DNA from: Candidatus Saccharimonadota bacterium
Lineage (GTDB): Bacteria; Patescibacteriota; Saccharimonadia; Saccharimonadales; Saccharimonadaceae
Assembly: GCA_024697865.1 (NCBI GenBank)
Contig: JAILSC010000016.1
Coordinates: 47,124-111,123, forward strand
DNA: 64,000 bases
Direction of reading: 5' to 3'
Part shown: one piece after another, positions 8,326 through 16,030 of the stretch
Layout: each line of letters opens with the position of its first letter
Position numbering within the stretch: position 1 is the stretch's first letter
Notes under the pieces: model-generated
Seen by the model: only the letters and a program-made list of their open reading frames with translations
Databases searched by the model: none
Told to the model about the DNA's origin: nothing
Position numbers and translations under genes: made by a program

Positions 8326-8370
8326 AATAGGCTAGTTCCGCATCTGCGGTTGTCCACTAGCCTATTTTTT
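8326..8370 (+). ncRNA. Candidate very short plus-strand transcript: extended -10 TGTTATAAT (8312-8320) followed at once by an intrinsic terminator
   Basis: AATAGGCTAG ... CTAGCCTATT 10-bp stem enclosing CCGC-ATCT-GCGG, then TTTTTT. Confidence 0.45.
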
Positions 8371-8541
8371 GTTTTTCCAGCGAGCAGCTGCGGCAGCTTG
8401 TGCACGTTTTTTGCGCTCTTCCTTTGGTATATTATTGACGATATTAGCCCCCTTGCGTCTATCTTCAATCATCTTATCGTACAATAAGGCTTTTTTGTAG
8501 ATATCTTCAAAATATTTCTTGTCTACTGTTATATCTGCCAT
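8362..8541 (-). CDS. Small basic phage protein (59 aa), unlisted in the ORF track
   Basis: MADITVDKKYFEDIYKKALLYDKMIEDRRKGANIVNNIPKEERKKRAQ..RWKNKK; SD AGGAAAT. Confidence 0.5.
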   Translation of the reverse strand: MADITVDKKYFEDIYKKALLYDKMIEDRRKGANIVNNIPKEERKKRAQAAAAARWKNKK

Positions 8542-8564
8542 TTATTTCCTTTCTGGTGTATATT

Positions 8565-8984
8565 TTACCCGTATAGTATTTTTTTGGCTAGTTCATATTT
8601 AGCAATTCGTCTTTTATTCAGGCCGCTAGATCTACTTGGGCTAGTATTATGGGCTAGATCGGCTTTTTTTACTGCTAGCGCCATTGGATCAGCCTTAATT
8701 CTTTGTAGATATTCCTCATAGGACATTTTTGGGGGCTTGGTGAGGATCACCACTACTTCTACTAAGTATTCTGGTATCCCCTTTTCTATAAGCTCTCCGG
8801 CCGTTGTCTCGGTGTCTTCTATTACATCGTGGAGAAGTGCAACGGTTTTCAGATCTAAATTGTCTAATTGGGCCGCTACGGCAAGCGGGTGGAGAATATA
8901 TGGGTTGCCCTGTTTGTCTATCTGCCCGGAGTGGGCAGATAGAGCTATTTGCAGAGCGGTTTCGAAAACTTTGTTCATGTTCAT
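8565..8984 (-). CDS. HD-domain small alarmone hydrolase (RelA/SpoT hydrolase/Mesh1-like)
   Basis: ALQIALSAHSGQIDKQGNPYILHPLAVAAQL...VALLHDVIEDTETTAGEL...VKKADLAHNTSPSR: signature of the SpoT HD hydrolase family. Confidence 0.85.
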   Translation of the reverse strand: MNMNKVFETALQIALSAHSGQIDKQGNPYILHPLAVAAQLDNLDLKTVALLHDVIEDTETTAGELIEKGIPEYLVEVVVILTKPPKMSYEEYLQRIKADPMALAVKKADLAHNTSPSRSSGLNKRRIAKYELAKKILYG

Positions 8985-8997
8985 GGTTGCGCTCCTT

Positions 8998-9603
8998 TTA
9001 AACTACTCTTAGTCCATAGTTATCATAAATGCCCCTATCGAAATAATCGGTCATAATGTCGCTGTGGTCGCTGTTGTATGCGTTCACCACTTGCTTACAA
9101 GCCTTAAACACTTGCTTGCCAAAGTCCGACAAAATCTCTTCTTTGTCTATATGATAGCTGCTTATGTTCACGTCACCTTTAATGCTAGCGAGCACTGCGT
9201 CCGCCGTTTCGTTTTCTATCTGTCGCTGTTCCTCGTCTGGTCTTGAGCGGTAGTCTTCCCAATAAATGCCAAACGTCGCTCCGACCCAGTTCCGGCGCCC
9301 GTGGCGCATGCTGTCAATTACTCGCCCCCTGATTTCCTCGTCTGTTGCTATAATATCGCTGTGCCTGTCTGCTTTTACCGTAATATAGAGGCTGGTGGTA
9401 TAACCGCCCCGCCCTTTTCGGACAGAGATGCCTGATTTTTTCAAAGGTCGCTCGCCCTCGCATAACACTTTTTGCAGGTCTTGCCTTATTGCTTGCGTCA
9501 ATTCTTTTCCATATAGATTTTGATTCTGGTTCCCAGTCCAGCCGTCATAGGGGGCTGTGCCTGTTGCTTTCACACCAAATTTTTTTAAATAAGTTGTGTT
9601 CAT
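8998..9603 (-). CDS. LPD29-like (large polyvalent protein-associated domain) phage protein
   Basis: GKELTQAIRQDLQKVL...ISVRKGRGGYTTSLYITVKA... and NSDHSDIMTDYFDRGIYDNYGLRVV resemble LPD29-type sequences from memory. Confidence 0.45.
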   Translation of the reverse strand: MNTTYLKKFGVKATGTAPYDGWTGNQNQNLYGKELTQAIRQDLQKVLCEGERPLKKSGISVRKGRGGYTTSLYITVKADRHSDIIATDEEIRGRVIDSMRHGRRNWVGATFGIYWEDYRSRPDEEQRQIENETADAVLASIKGDVNISSYHIDKEEILSDFGKQVFKACKQVVNAYNSDHSDIMTDYFDRGIYDNYGLRVV

Positions 9604-9642
9604 CTTATTGTCCTTTCGATGATTATTATTTATTACACCCCT

Positions 9643-9671
9643 ATTTTAGCACGCTAGCGAGCATATGTCAA
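9643..9671 (-). promoter_or_regulatory. Sigma70-type promoter TTGACA-17-TAAAAT for the LPD29/HD-hydrolase unit
   Basis: Minus strand TTGACATATGCTCGCTAGCGTGCTAAAAT. Confidence 0.6.
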
Positions 9672-9709
9672 TAGTTTTTTTGGACTTTTTTTAAAAGTTT
9701 TCCACAACC

Positions 9710-9830
9710 AAAAAACCACCACCTAGCTCCACGTTATCTTGAGTTCAGTGGTGGCCGAGTCATCGGTGCAACTGCGTAGCCATAGTCTATATTACTAACG
9801 GTCCACACACCGAGTTTTCTCTCAGCTGTA
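9710..9830 (-). ncRNA. Candidate ~120-nt structured phage ncRNA with own promoter (TGGTATAAT at 9836-9844) and terminator
   Basis: Terminator stem CCACCAC...GTGGTGG (9716-9754) followed by TTTTTT; TCGGTG/CACCGA and TAGT/ACTA internal pairings; no plausible ORF. Confidence 0.5.
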
Positions 9831-9845
9831 ATTCTATTATACCAC

Positions 9846-9877
9846 AAAAAACCGCCTCGCAGTGAGAACGGTTTTTT
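9846..9877. terminator. Bidirectional intrinsic terminator after the capsid gene
   Basis: AAAAAACCG-cctcgcagtgagaa-CGGTTTTTT. Confidence 0.75.
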
Positions 9878-9937
9878 GTCGTCTAGATTGACGGTTGTTA
9901 TTACTGTTGTACTTTCATTGTATCATATTTCTATGAA

Positions 9938-10783
9938 TTAGGCGCTTGGAGTGGTGCCAGTGATAGAAGCAACAGCTTTCTTCTTAGCAGCTAATACAAA
10001 CGTATCATAGATGAATCGGCCAGTGAGTACCGCACCGTCAACAAGCTCAGAATCCTCTCGGATATCGGTCTTGTGGATTTGGCGAGCACCAAGCACGGCT
10101 TTCTTCTGCCAGATAACGGCTAGAGTGTTAGCTGGGAAGTAGGTGGAAGGGACCTTGATCACGGCCATTCCGTCTAATTCACCAACAAAACCACGAGGAA
10201 CTAGCTTGTCATTGTATCCGTTAGCATATACACCAGTAGTGATATCCTTCTTGATTTCGTTGTAGAAGGCAGGAGTGACGAACATCGCACGATCGTTGAT
10301 TGGAGCCTTGGCTTCATCCAAGTAAGCGCTAGCTTTCAACACAGCTGCGTAAGCGTTGCCACTACCAGCAGTGTAAGAAACAGCTTGGTTGTTGGTTGAA
10401 GCAGCGGTCGCTGCGGTTGCGATTCGGTCGGTGTCGATTTCAGGAATTACCTGTTCGTCCATTTGAGCTCGCAATACTTGACCAGCTTTCTTAGCCAAAG
10501 CACCTTGCAAGTAGTTGCCACGATCAATAGCGATCTTGAAACACTTGTCATTTGCCAATTGGTAAGTAGCTACAGTGTCTTGCAATTCAGCGTTACCACC
10601 AAAGCGGTCGCCAGTTGCACTACGGTTGTAGTTAGAAGTTGCTACGGTTGTTGGGGTGTAAACATTGATTGTCTGAACTCCGTCGAAGTCATAATCACGG
10701 TTTACGAATTTATCAGTATAAGAGCCATGAGCGAATGCTACGTCCATTTTGCTCGAATACTTTTCTGCTAAATGTACAGTCAT
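9938..10783 (-). CDS. Major capsid protein
   Basis: 281 aa; capsid-like composition and position after portal and scaffold; ...NDRAMFVTPAFYNEIKKD...LDGMAVIKVPSTYFPANTLAVIWQKKAVLGARQI...; strong RBS. Confidence 0.75.
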   Translation of the reverse strand: MTVHLAEKYSSKMDVAFAHGSYTDKFVNRDYDFDGVQTINVYTPTTVATSNYNRSATGDRFGGNAELQDTVATYQLANDKCFKIAIDRGNYLQGALAKKAGQVLRAQMDEQVIPEIDTDRIATAATAASTNNQAVSYTAGSGNAYAAVLKASAYLDEAKAPINDRAMFVTPAFYNEIKKDITTGVYANGYNDKLVPRGFVGELDGMAVIKVPSTYFPANTLAVIWQKKAVLGARQIHKTDIREDSELVDGAVLTGRFIYDTFVLAAKKKAVASITGTTPSA

Positions 10784-10823
10784 TTTTCTGCATTCCTTTC
10801 TTTTGGGTTAGTTGATGAAGCAA

Positions 10824-11699
10824 CTAATCACCTAAGAAACCAGCAAGGAATTCGTCGTCCTCTTCTTTTCGGGACGGGGCTTTAGTAGAGCTGCCAACAT
10901 CTGCGTTATTTAGCATATCAAGCGCAGCCTTACGGCCAGAAGTCTTACCACCAGCTTTGCCGGACGCTTCAGCTTTGGCTATCGTAGAATACAGCTTATA
11001 TGGCGAAACTCGTGAACCAATTACTTGGCCAGTCTTTTCGTCGGTTATGAGCGAATTCTTCATCAGCTCGTCGGCTGCCATAGTCAATTCGGCATTGTAT
11101 TGGTCAGATTCTGGATCGAAAATCGGGAAGTCTCTCACTACTTGGTTGGCTTCACTCGATATTCTAGTAACATTGTCGGCCACTCGCTCTACGTATTCTG
11201 CGAACTCTCTTTGTTGTTCCATGGCGTCTAGACGCTGGCTCAAGCGAAGGTTCTCAGCTTCTGCTCGGGTATAATAGTCCCCAGTTTGTGGGTTTATTTG
11301 CCCGATTAGAGATTCTACCGTCGGGATATCCTGGGCCGTCTTCAAGTCATACTTCTTTCGGCTCAGCTCGGCGATTTCGTCTCGTAGAGCATTGCGCTCT
11401 GCTACCTTGTCTCTGATTTCTGTGTTAAGTTGCTGTTTTCGTGCATCTGCACGGCTTGACGTTTCTTCTGACTCAGTAGATTCAGATTTCTCTTCCTTCT
11501 GAGCTTTTGGCTCCTCTTTAGGTTGAGATTCCTTTTCAGGAACTTCCTTTTCGGAAGTATCTGTCTCGCCCGTAAACCCGAGAACGAACTCATCGCCATC
11601 AGAATTGTCGGTGCCGGTATTGGTTTCTACGGTTGGCGCTTCCGTTGTAGTGGTTTCGGCTTCCACTGGTCCTTTTACGCCGGCGGCTTCTTCTGCCAT
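10824..11699 (-). CDS. Scaffold-like phage protein
   Basis: Acidic, coiled-coil, T/E-rich N-terminus; located between portal and capsid. Confidence 0.6.
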   Translation of the reverse strand: MAEEAAGVKGPVEAETTTTEAPTVETNTGTDNSDGDEFVLGFTGETDTSEKEVPEKESQPKEEPKAQKEEKSESTESEETSSRADARKQQLNTEIRDKVAERNALRDEIAELSRKKYDLKTAQDIPTVESLIGQINPQTGDYYTRAEAENLRLSQRLDAMEQQREFAEYVERVADNVTRISSEANQVVRDFPIFDPESDQYNAELTMAADELMKNSLITDEKTGQVIGSRVSPYKLYSTIAKAEASGKAGGKTSGRKAALDMLNNADVGSSTKAPSRKEEDDEFLAGFLGD

Positions 11700-11760
11700 A
11701 ATTTATCTCCTTTTACTTTTTACGACTGTTAGGCGTCGATTCCTTTGGGGCGAGATAGCC

Positions 11761-11803
11761 CCTGTTGTGCTCCCCACGAAGGGATAAAGAGGAGCACGAC
11801 AGG
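11761..11803. promoter_or_regulatory. Strong intergenic stem-loop upstream of the scaffold gene
   Basis: CCTGTTGTGCTCC / GGAGCACGACAGG, 13 bp with one wobble/mismatch; no U-tract. Confidence 0.5.
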
Positions 11804-11810
11804 AATTACC

Positions 11811-12113
11811 TCATAGTTTCTTGGCATCGAACATTTTGACCTTATTTTTAATAACACTTAGCTCACGTCTTAGGACTGTACATACTTCCTTATTGACGGC
11901 CACTTCTCGCATAAACTCTTCAGGATTACTCGAGTTTTTGATTGAGTCAATTTTCTCTAGCTTTTCGATATCCTTCTCTAGGCGCTCCATGACGGCCGTG
12001 ATTAGCGGCCGTTCATGTTCGTAAGCGTTCTTGTCTTGCTGGACTTTTTTGCGTTGTTTCTTAGTAGGTTTTATCAGCCTTTCAGTGCTGACTTGGTAGA
12101 AATTATCTTCCAT
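11811..12113 (-). CDS. Small coiled-coil phage protein
   Basis: 100 aa, overlaps the portal stop; MEDNFYQVSTERLIKPTKKQRKKVQQDK... Confidence 0.55.
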   Translation of the reverse strand: MEDNFYQVSTERLIKPTKKQRKKVQQDKNAYEHERPLITAVMERLEKDIEKLEKIDSIKNSSNPEEFMREVAVNKEVCTVLRRELSVIKNKVKMFDAKKL

Positions 12114-14010
12114 TTACTAGCCTTTCTAGTCGTTCTACGACCTGTTCTGGTGCAGTTCCGTTCTGCACTGCGTCTATAGCCTGCACAATAACGTCGTCTG
12201 GCACGCCTCTAGCCCGCAGAAGGGCAACTACTTCCTGTACTGACGTTCCGGTAGGTTCTTGGACTTGCTCAGCCTCTACGGAACCATTATTCACGGATCC
12301 TGGCGTCATTTGCTGTTCTTGTTGCGTTTCTTCATTCATTGCCAGCTGTTCAGTATCTACAGTTAGGTCTTCTGGGTCTTCTACGCCACTATTGACGACG
12401 ATTTTATTCCAACAAGCGGCCAATTTTTCTGGTGGTACAATTTGCGATAGGGAAGGGGTAGCTGCAATTTGTAACAACAGTTGCAAAGCTTCTAATTGTT
12501 CTGACTGACCATTTAATTTCGAGGTGGACGCATCAACACGGAATCTCAGAGCTGGGGTAGCCGTAGAATAGTCAATTCTGATTTTATTATCGTCGCTGAC
12601 GAACCCTTCCGGAAGTTTGCCCTCTTCCTCTAAAGCACGTAACTTGTCTGCGGTCTTTTGGTCTAGTTGTAGGATTTCTACGCCCTCACGCTCGGCAAAG
12701 TAGACGTTGATAGCGGTCTCGGCCCAATTTTCAAAGAATGACTCGAAGTTCTTGCGGATGTAGTTGTCTTCTGCCGACATAATCTCTTTTTGCTGTTTCA
12801 GAGCAGTCGGGGTCTTACCAAAGCCAGGATTGCCTACTTCAGCGCTAACTGTAGTATCACCACCGGTGTTGAATAGGGAATAAAGCTGGGTTTTGTTTAA
12901 TGCATAAATATCCGGATAGTTGGCTATAGCCGAAGTATCTACTGATAGCGGCACAATCTTGTTATTAGCGTCGCTACCCATTTCAATTAGTCCATTCGCT
13001 TCATAGATAGCTTGGGTAGTATCTACGTTGCCGTATACCATAACTGGTGGTGCTAGTCCTAGAGCTCGGTTGAACTTGTAAGCTCTCATATCGGCGTCAA
13101 TCATGTTCTGCATACCACCAACGATTTCAATAATTGAACGGCCAAATGGATTAGAGCCGTCTACGTCAGAGTAGAAGTAGTCTACTGGTGGTAAGCCACG
13201 TGGATCTTTATTTTTCTTGCGTCGGACGATAGTGCCGTCACTGCCTTCACTAGCTGGGCACCCAGTAAAGAAGATCGCCCCTACCCCCTTCTGGAAACCA
13301 ATTACTACCTCAATACCGGTGGTGTTGATACCAAGTCTCTCTTCTTCTCGGGTCTTGGCCTGGTGATCTTTTGAAGTTATCTGGGTCTTGACTTCTTTGA
13401 GCGCTGCGACATCCCAAGTTGATTCATATTTCTCGCCGTTCTTCTTAGCTTCTTTGGCCATTGCCTTGTCGGCCTCTAGAATCTGGTCAATAGTCTCTGG
13501 TTGCCACCATGAACGCATAAAGAAGTAATCACAATCATAGAAGGACTTTTTGCCGGGTTGGAAGAATATGTCACCCCAGTAAACTAGGGTAGCATCGGTG
13601 GTGAACTCGTTGCCATGTTTCAAAAATGGGGTGTATACAGCCTGACCTCCAACTATTTGGCCATTTTCAACAGTTGACCAGAATTTCTGGATCAAGTCAT
13701 AGTCAGCGTTAGCGTACGGTATAATTTTGTTTAATAAAATGAACTCTGCTATGATTGGCAACCAGTCATTATCGTCATCTGACGTTACAATACCGGTTGG
13801 CAGTTGTTGAATAACCCGCTTCGGGGTTTTGCGTATTAGTGCTGCAGTAGTACCGTCTGAGACTCGTGCATATTCCGGCGGAGTGCCAGCTTCTGTTTCA
13901 TTTCTAGCGATGCGAACATACTCGTCAAATGGTTCCGTCCATTGTTCGGTCCAGTCTACAGCTTTGTTGTATTTTTTCCAAAAGTTTGTTTCAGTAAGAA
14001 ATTGATTCAC
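12103..14010 (-). CDS. Portal protein
   Basis: 635 aa; follows terminase; ...GQIVGGQAVYTPFLKHG..., ...VDYFYSDVDGSNPFGRSIIEIVGGMQNMIDADMRAYKFNRAL..., typical podophage portal features. Confidence 0.75.
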   Translation of the reverse strand: MNQFLTETNFWKKYNKAVDWTEQWTEPFDEYVRIARNETEAGTPPEYARVSDGTTAALIRKTPKRVIQQLPTGIVTSDDDNDWLPIIAEFILLNKIIPYANADYDLIQKFWSTVENGQIVGGQAVYTPFLKHGNEFTTDATLVYWGDIFFQPGKKSFYDCDYFFMRSWWQPETIDQILEADKAMAKEAKKNGEKYESTWDVAALKEVKTQITSKDHQAKTREEERLGINTTGIEVVIGFQKGVGAIFFTGCPASEGSDGTIVRRKKNKDPRGLPPVDYFYSDVDGSNPFGRSIIEIVGGMQNMIDADMRAYKFNRALGLAPPVMVYGNVDTTQAIYEANGLIEMGSDANNKIVPLSVDTSAIANYPDIYALNKTQLYSLFNTGGDTTVSAEVGNPGFGKTPTALKQQKEIMSAEDNYIRKNFESFFENWAETAINVYFAEREGVEILQLDQKTADKLRALEEEGKLPEGFVSDDNKIRIDYSTATPALRFRVDASTSKLNGQSEQLEALQLLLQIAATPSLSQIVPPEKLAACWNKIVVNSGVEDPEDLTVDTEQLAMNEETQQEQQMTPGSVNNGSVEAEQVQEPTGTSVQEVVALLRARGVPDDVIVQAIDAVQNGTAPEQVVERLERLVNGR

Positions 14011-14032
14011 TCATTCGTGCCTACTTCCCGTC

Positions 14033-14056
14033 GGTTTCTCGTCTTTAAAGTAAACC
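14033..14056 (-). promoter_or_regulatory. Phage leader hairpin copy C (loop ACTTTAAAGACGAG)
   Basis: Minus strand GGTTT-ACTTTAAAGACGAG-AAACC at the predicted 5' end of the portal transcript. Confidence 0.55.
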
Positions 14057-14068
14057 AAGCTTAATTTC

Positions 14069-14098
14069 ATTATATTCCGTATTCCGCCCCAGTGTCAA
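14069..14098 (-). promoter_or_regulatory. Phage promoter P4: TTGACA-18-TATAAT (portal operon)
   Basis: TTGACACTGGGGCGGAATACGGAATATAAT, then GAAATT identical to the post -10 sequence of P1. Confidence 0.6.
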
Positions 14099-14396
14099 GG
14101 ATAGTGAACTTCTTGACAACGTACCTAGTACCCCTTTTATCGGCCGCTGGTGTTCTTTTTATCTGAAACTCGGCCTCTAACAGTCTTCCGGAACGTTGTA
14201 TTCTCTCTTCTTCGTCAGCGAACTTAATATACTCGGCGTCCTGATCTGCTCGGTCACGTATTTCAATGCTCTCTTCAGTGCGCACTTTGGCCGGATAGAC
14301 AAAATCGCCAGCAACAATAGAGTGGCTAGTCTCGACCAATTTACTGCCCTTTACCTCTGTTACTGACCTTTTCCCGTAGTTTATCTCTTTATCCAT
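14070..14396 (-). CDS. Phage hypothetical protein
   Basis: 108 aa, between terminase and portal. Confidence 0.5.
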   Translation of the reverse strand: MDKEINYGKRSVTEVKGSKLVETSHSIVAGDFVYPAKVRTEESIEIRDRADQDAEYIKFADEEERIQRSGRLLEAEFQIKRTPAADKRGTRYVVKKFTILDTGAEYGI

Positions 14397-14403
14397 ACAC
14401 CTC

Positions 14404-15036
14404 CTAGTATATTTTGTTTAATGTCCCCTCGTTTTGTTTCACTCTAAGATTAGAAGAAGAAGGTGCCTGCTCTGATTGATATAATTGCCAAGCAATAGCA
14501 AGCGACATTACGGCGTCATCATGGCAGTTTGCGGCAGCTTCAGCTCTCCCACGCTTGTTAATTATAAATTTACCCAACTCATCAATAGTTGTCTTATCGT
14601 AAAGCCGAATCAGTTTATTGTCTATAGCCTGTTTTAAGTCGCCGAGCATTTGAGGACGAGTTTGTACGTTAGTATCCCATCCAATAGCGTCTGTCAATTG
14701 TTCTCCTTCAATAGTCCCAAGTTTACGACGCTGAAATATGCGATAATGGCCATTGCGGTTGAGAATTTGTAGATTAGACAGCGCCGAAACGCCGCCCATT
14801 TGCCGCTCGAAAGCTACAACAGGCTCTATACCAGTGGTACTATAAAGCCACTCTAAAGCTTCATGGATAATTGGCGTCATCTCAGCTGCAACGCATTTCT
14901 TTTCAAACACCAGCGGAACATCTATTTTCGTCTTAGACAAGAATTGGCCAAAATTAGCATCTAAGCCACCTTGGGCGCAATCTACGGCCACCACAAAGAA
15001 TTCGCCACGATCTATCTCTCTATAAAGCCGAAACAT
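14404..15036 (-). CDS. terL: Terminase large subunit, C-terminal nuclease part
   Basis: REIDRGEFFVVAVDCAQGGLDANFGQFL... and ...CHDDAVMSLAIAWQ: RNase H-like terminase nuclease motifs. Confidence 0.75.
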   Translation of the reverse strand: MFRLYREIDRGEFFVVAVDCAQGGLDANFGQFLSKTKIDVPLVFEKKCVAAEMTPIIHEALEWLYSTTGIEPVVAFERQMGGVSALSNLQILNRNGHYRIFQRRKLGTIEGEQLTDAIGWDTNVQTRPQMLGDLKQAIDNKLIRLYDKTTIDELGKFIINKRGRAEAAANCHDDAVMSLAIAWQLYQSEQAPSSSNLRVKQNEGTLNKIY

Positions 15037-16030
15037 ACTCTGCCTCCCGAATAGGTGTTTTTATCTCCGAGTTGTAGTGTACCAACGCATCATCACGAAA
15101 ATATGGATCTCCGCCTAATAAAAATGCCTCTGTGTCAGTAGTTGGGAACTCTCGCATTTCGAGTTTTGAGGTAAGCCCGTTCGTTTTTTTGAAGTGCCAG
15201 TATGCCTGATCTTTCGTCACATGGGGAATTTGCTTGTAATAGTCAGGCATTTCCCAGTTGATCGGGGCCTTTTCTTGATATGCTCCGAATAGGTGCCACG
15301 CCAGAAATCGACTTTTGAATTGTGAGCGGCCTTCTTTGCCAGCTTGGTACTCTTCGGCGAAAAAGTTATCTGCCACGTTCCCAGTAGTTTCTCTAAATAT
15401 CTTACCTACACCATCAGAAACTTGTTTTTCTGCCCCCACAACCAGCTCACGTGCGTCAAGTATCTCAGTATTATTGTAGAAAGCCACCTCAGACCAGTGG
15501 ATGTTTTGACGAGTACCACCACGGCCGGAAACTTTTGCCCCAGCAGTTAGACAATCGTACACGGAACCGTTTTGCCCTTCAATAATAGTGCCACCAACAT
15601 CCTTCTTCAAAAACTTAGAGCGAAGTGTCGGTAGTATTTTGCGATCATTGGGGTTTTCGTAGTGTAACTGTCCCTTGCTATAAGCAACAAGTAAATACGA
15701 ATCGATAAACTGGTTTACACGCTTGAATAGTTCGTCGGTATCTTTTTGGCGATACGAATAAACGGAAGAGTTGGCCAAATTTGTTACTCCAATCTCGCCA
15801 AGGATAAAGTCTACACAGAAAATAGCATCAATCAGAGAAGAAAAACCGAAACGGCGTGACTTTAAGATATTCTCTCTAATTGGCGCTAAACCTTGTCCAT
15901 ATTCCTTCAAAATAAGATCGTAGTAAAAACTTTGCACGTCATTCAGCTTCATCGGCACAATTTCGCCGTTGATTGTTGTGATGGTAAAATAATTTTCAAT
16001 AAAGCCTTTGTAGTCGATAGTCTTACTCAT
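15020..16030 (-). CDS. terL: Terminase large subunit, N-terminal ATPase part
   Basis: ENILKSRRFGFSSLIDAIFCVD (Walker A-like), IHWSEVAFY (Walker B-like); start MSKTID with SD GAGGT. Confidence 0.75.
   Translation of the reverse strand: MSKTIDYKGFIENYFTITTINGEIVPMKLNDVQSFYYDLILKEYGQGLAPIRENILKSRRFGFSSLIDAIFCVDFILGEIGVTNLANSSVYSYRQKDTDELFKRVNQFIDSYLLVAYSKGQLHYENPNDRKILPTLRSKFLKKDVGGTIIEGQNGSVYDCLTAGAKVSGRGGTRQNIHWSEVAFYNNTEILDARELVVGAEKQVSDGVGKIFRETTGNVADNFFAEEYQAGKEGRSQFKSRFLAWHLFGAYQEKAPINWEMPDYYKQIPHVTKDQAYWHFKKTNGLTSKLEMREFPTTDTEAFLLGGDPYFRDDALVHYNSEIKTPIREAEYVSAL

Noticed and set aside
14010-14056. GACGGGAAGTAGG upstream of portal resembling the glnA/glutamine riboswitch core
   Set aside because: Extra G and missing partner segment; resemblance too weak to call.
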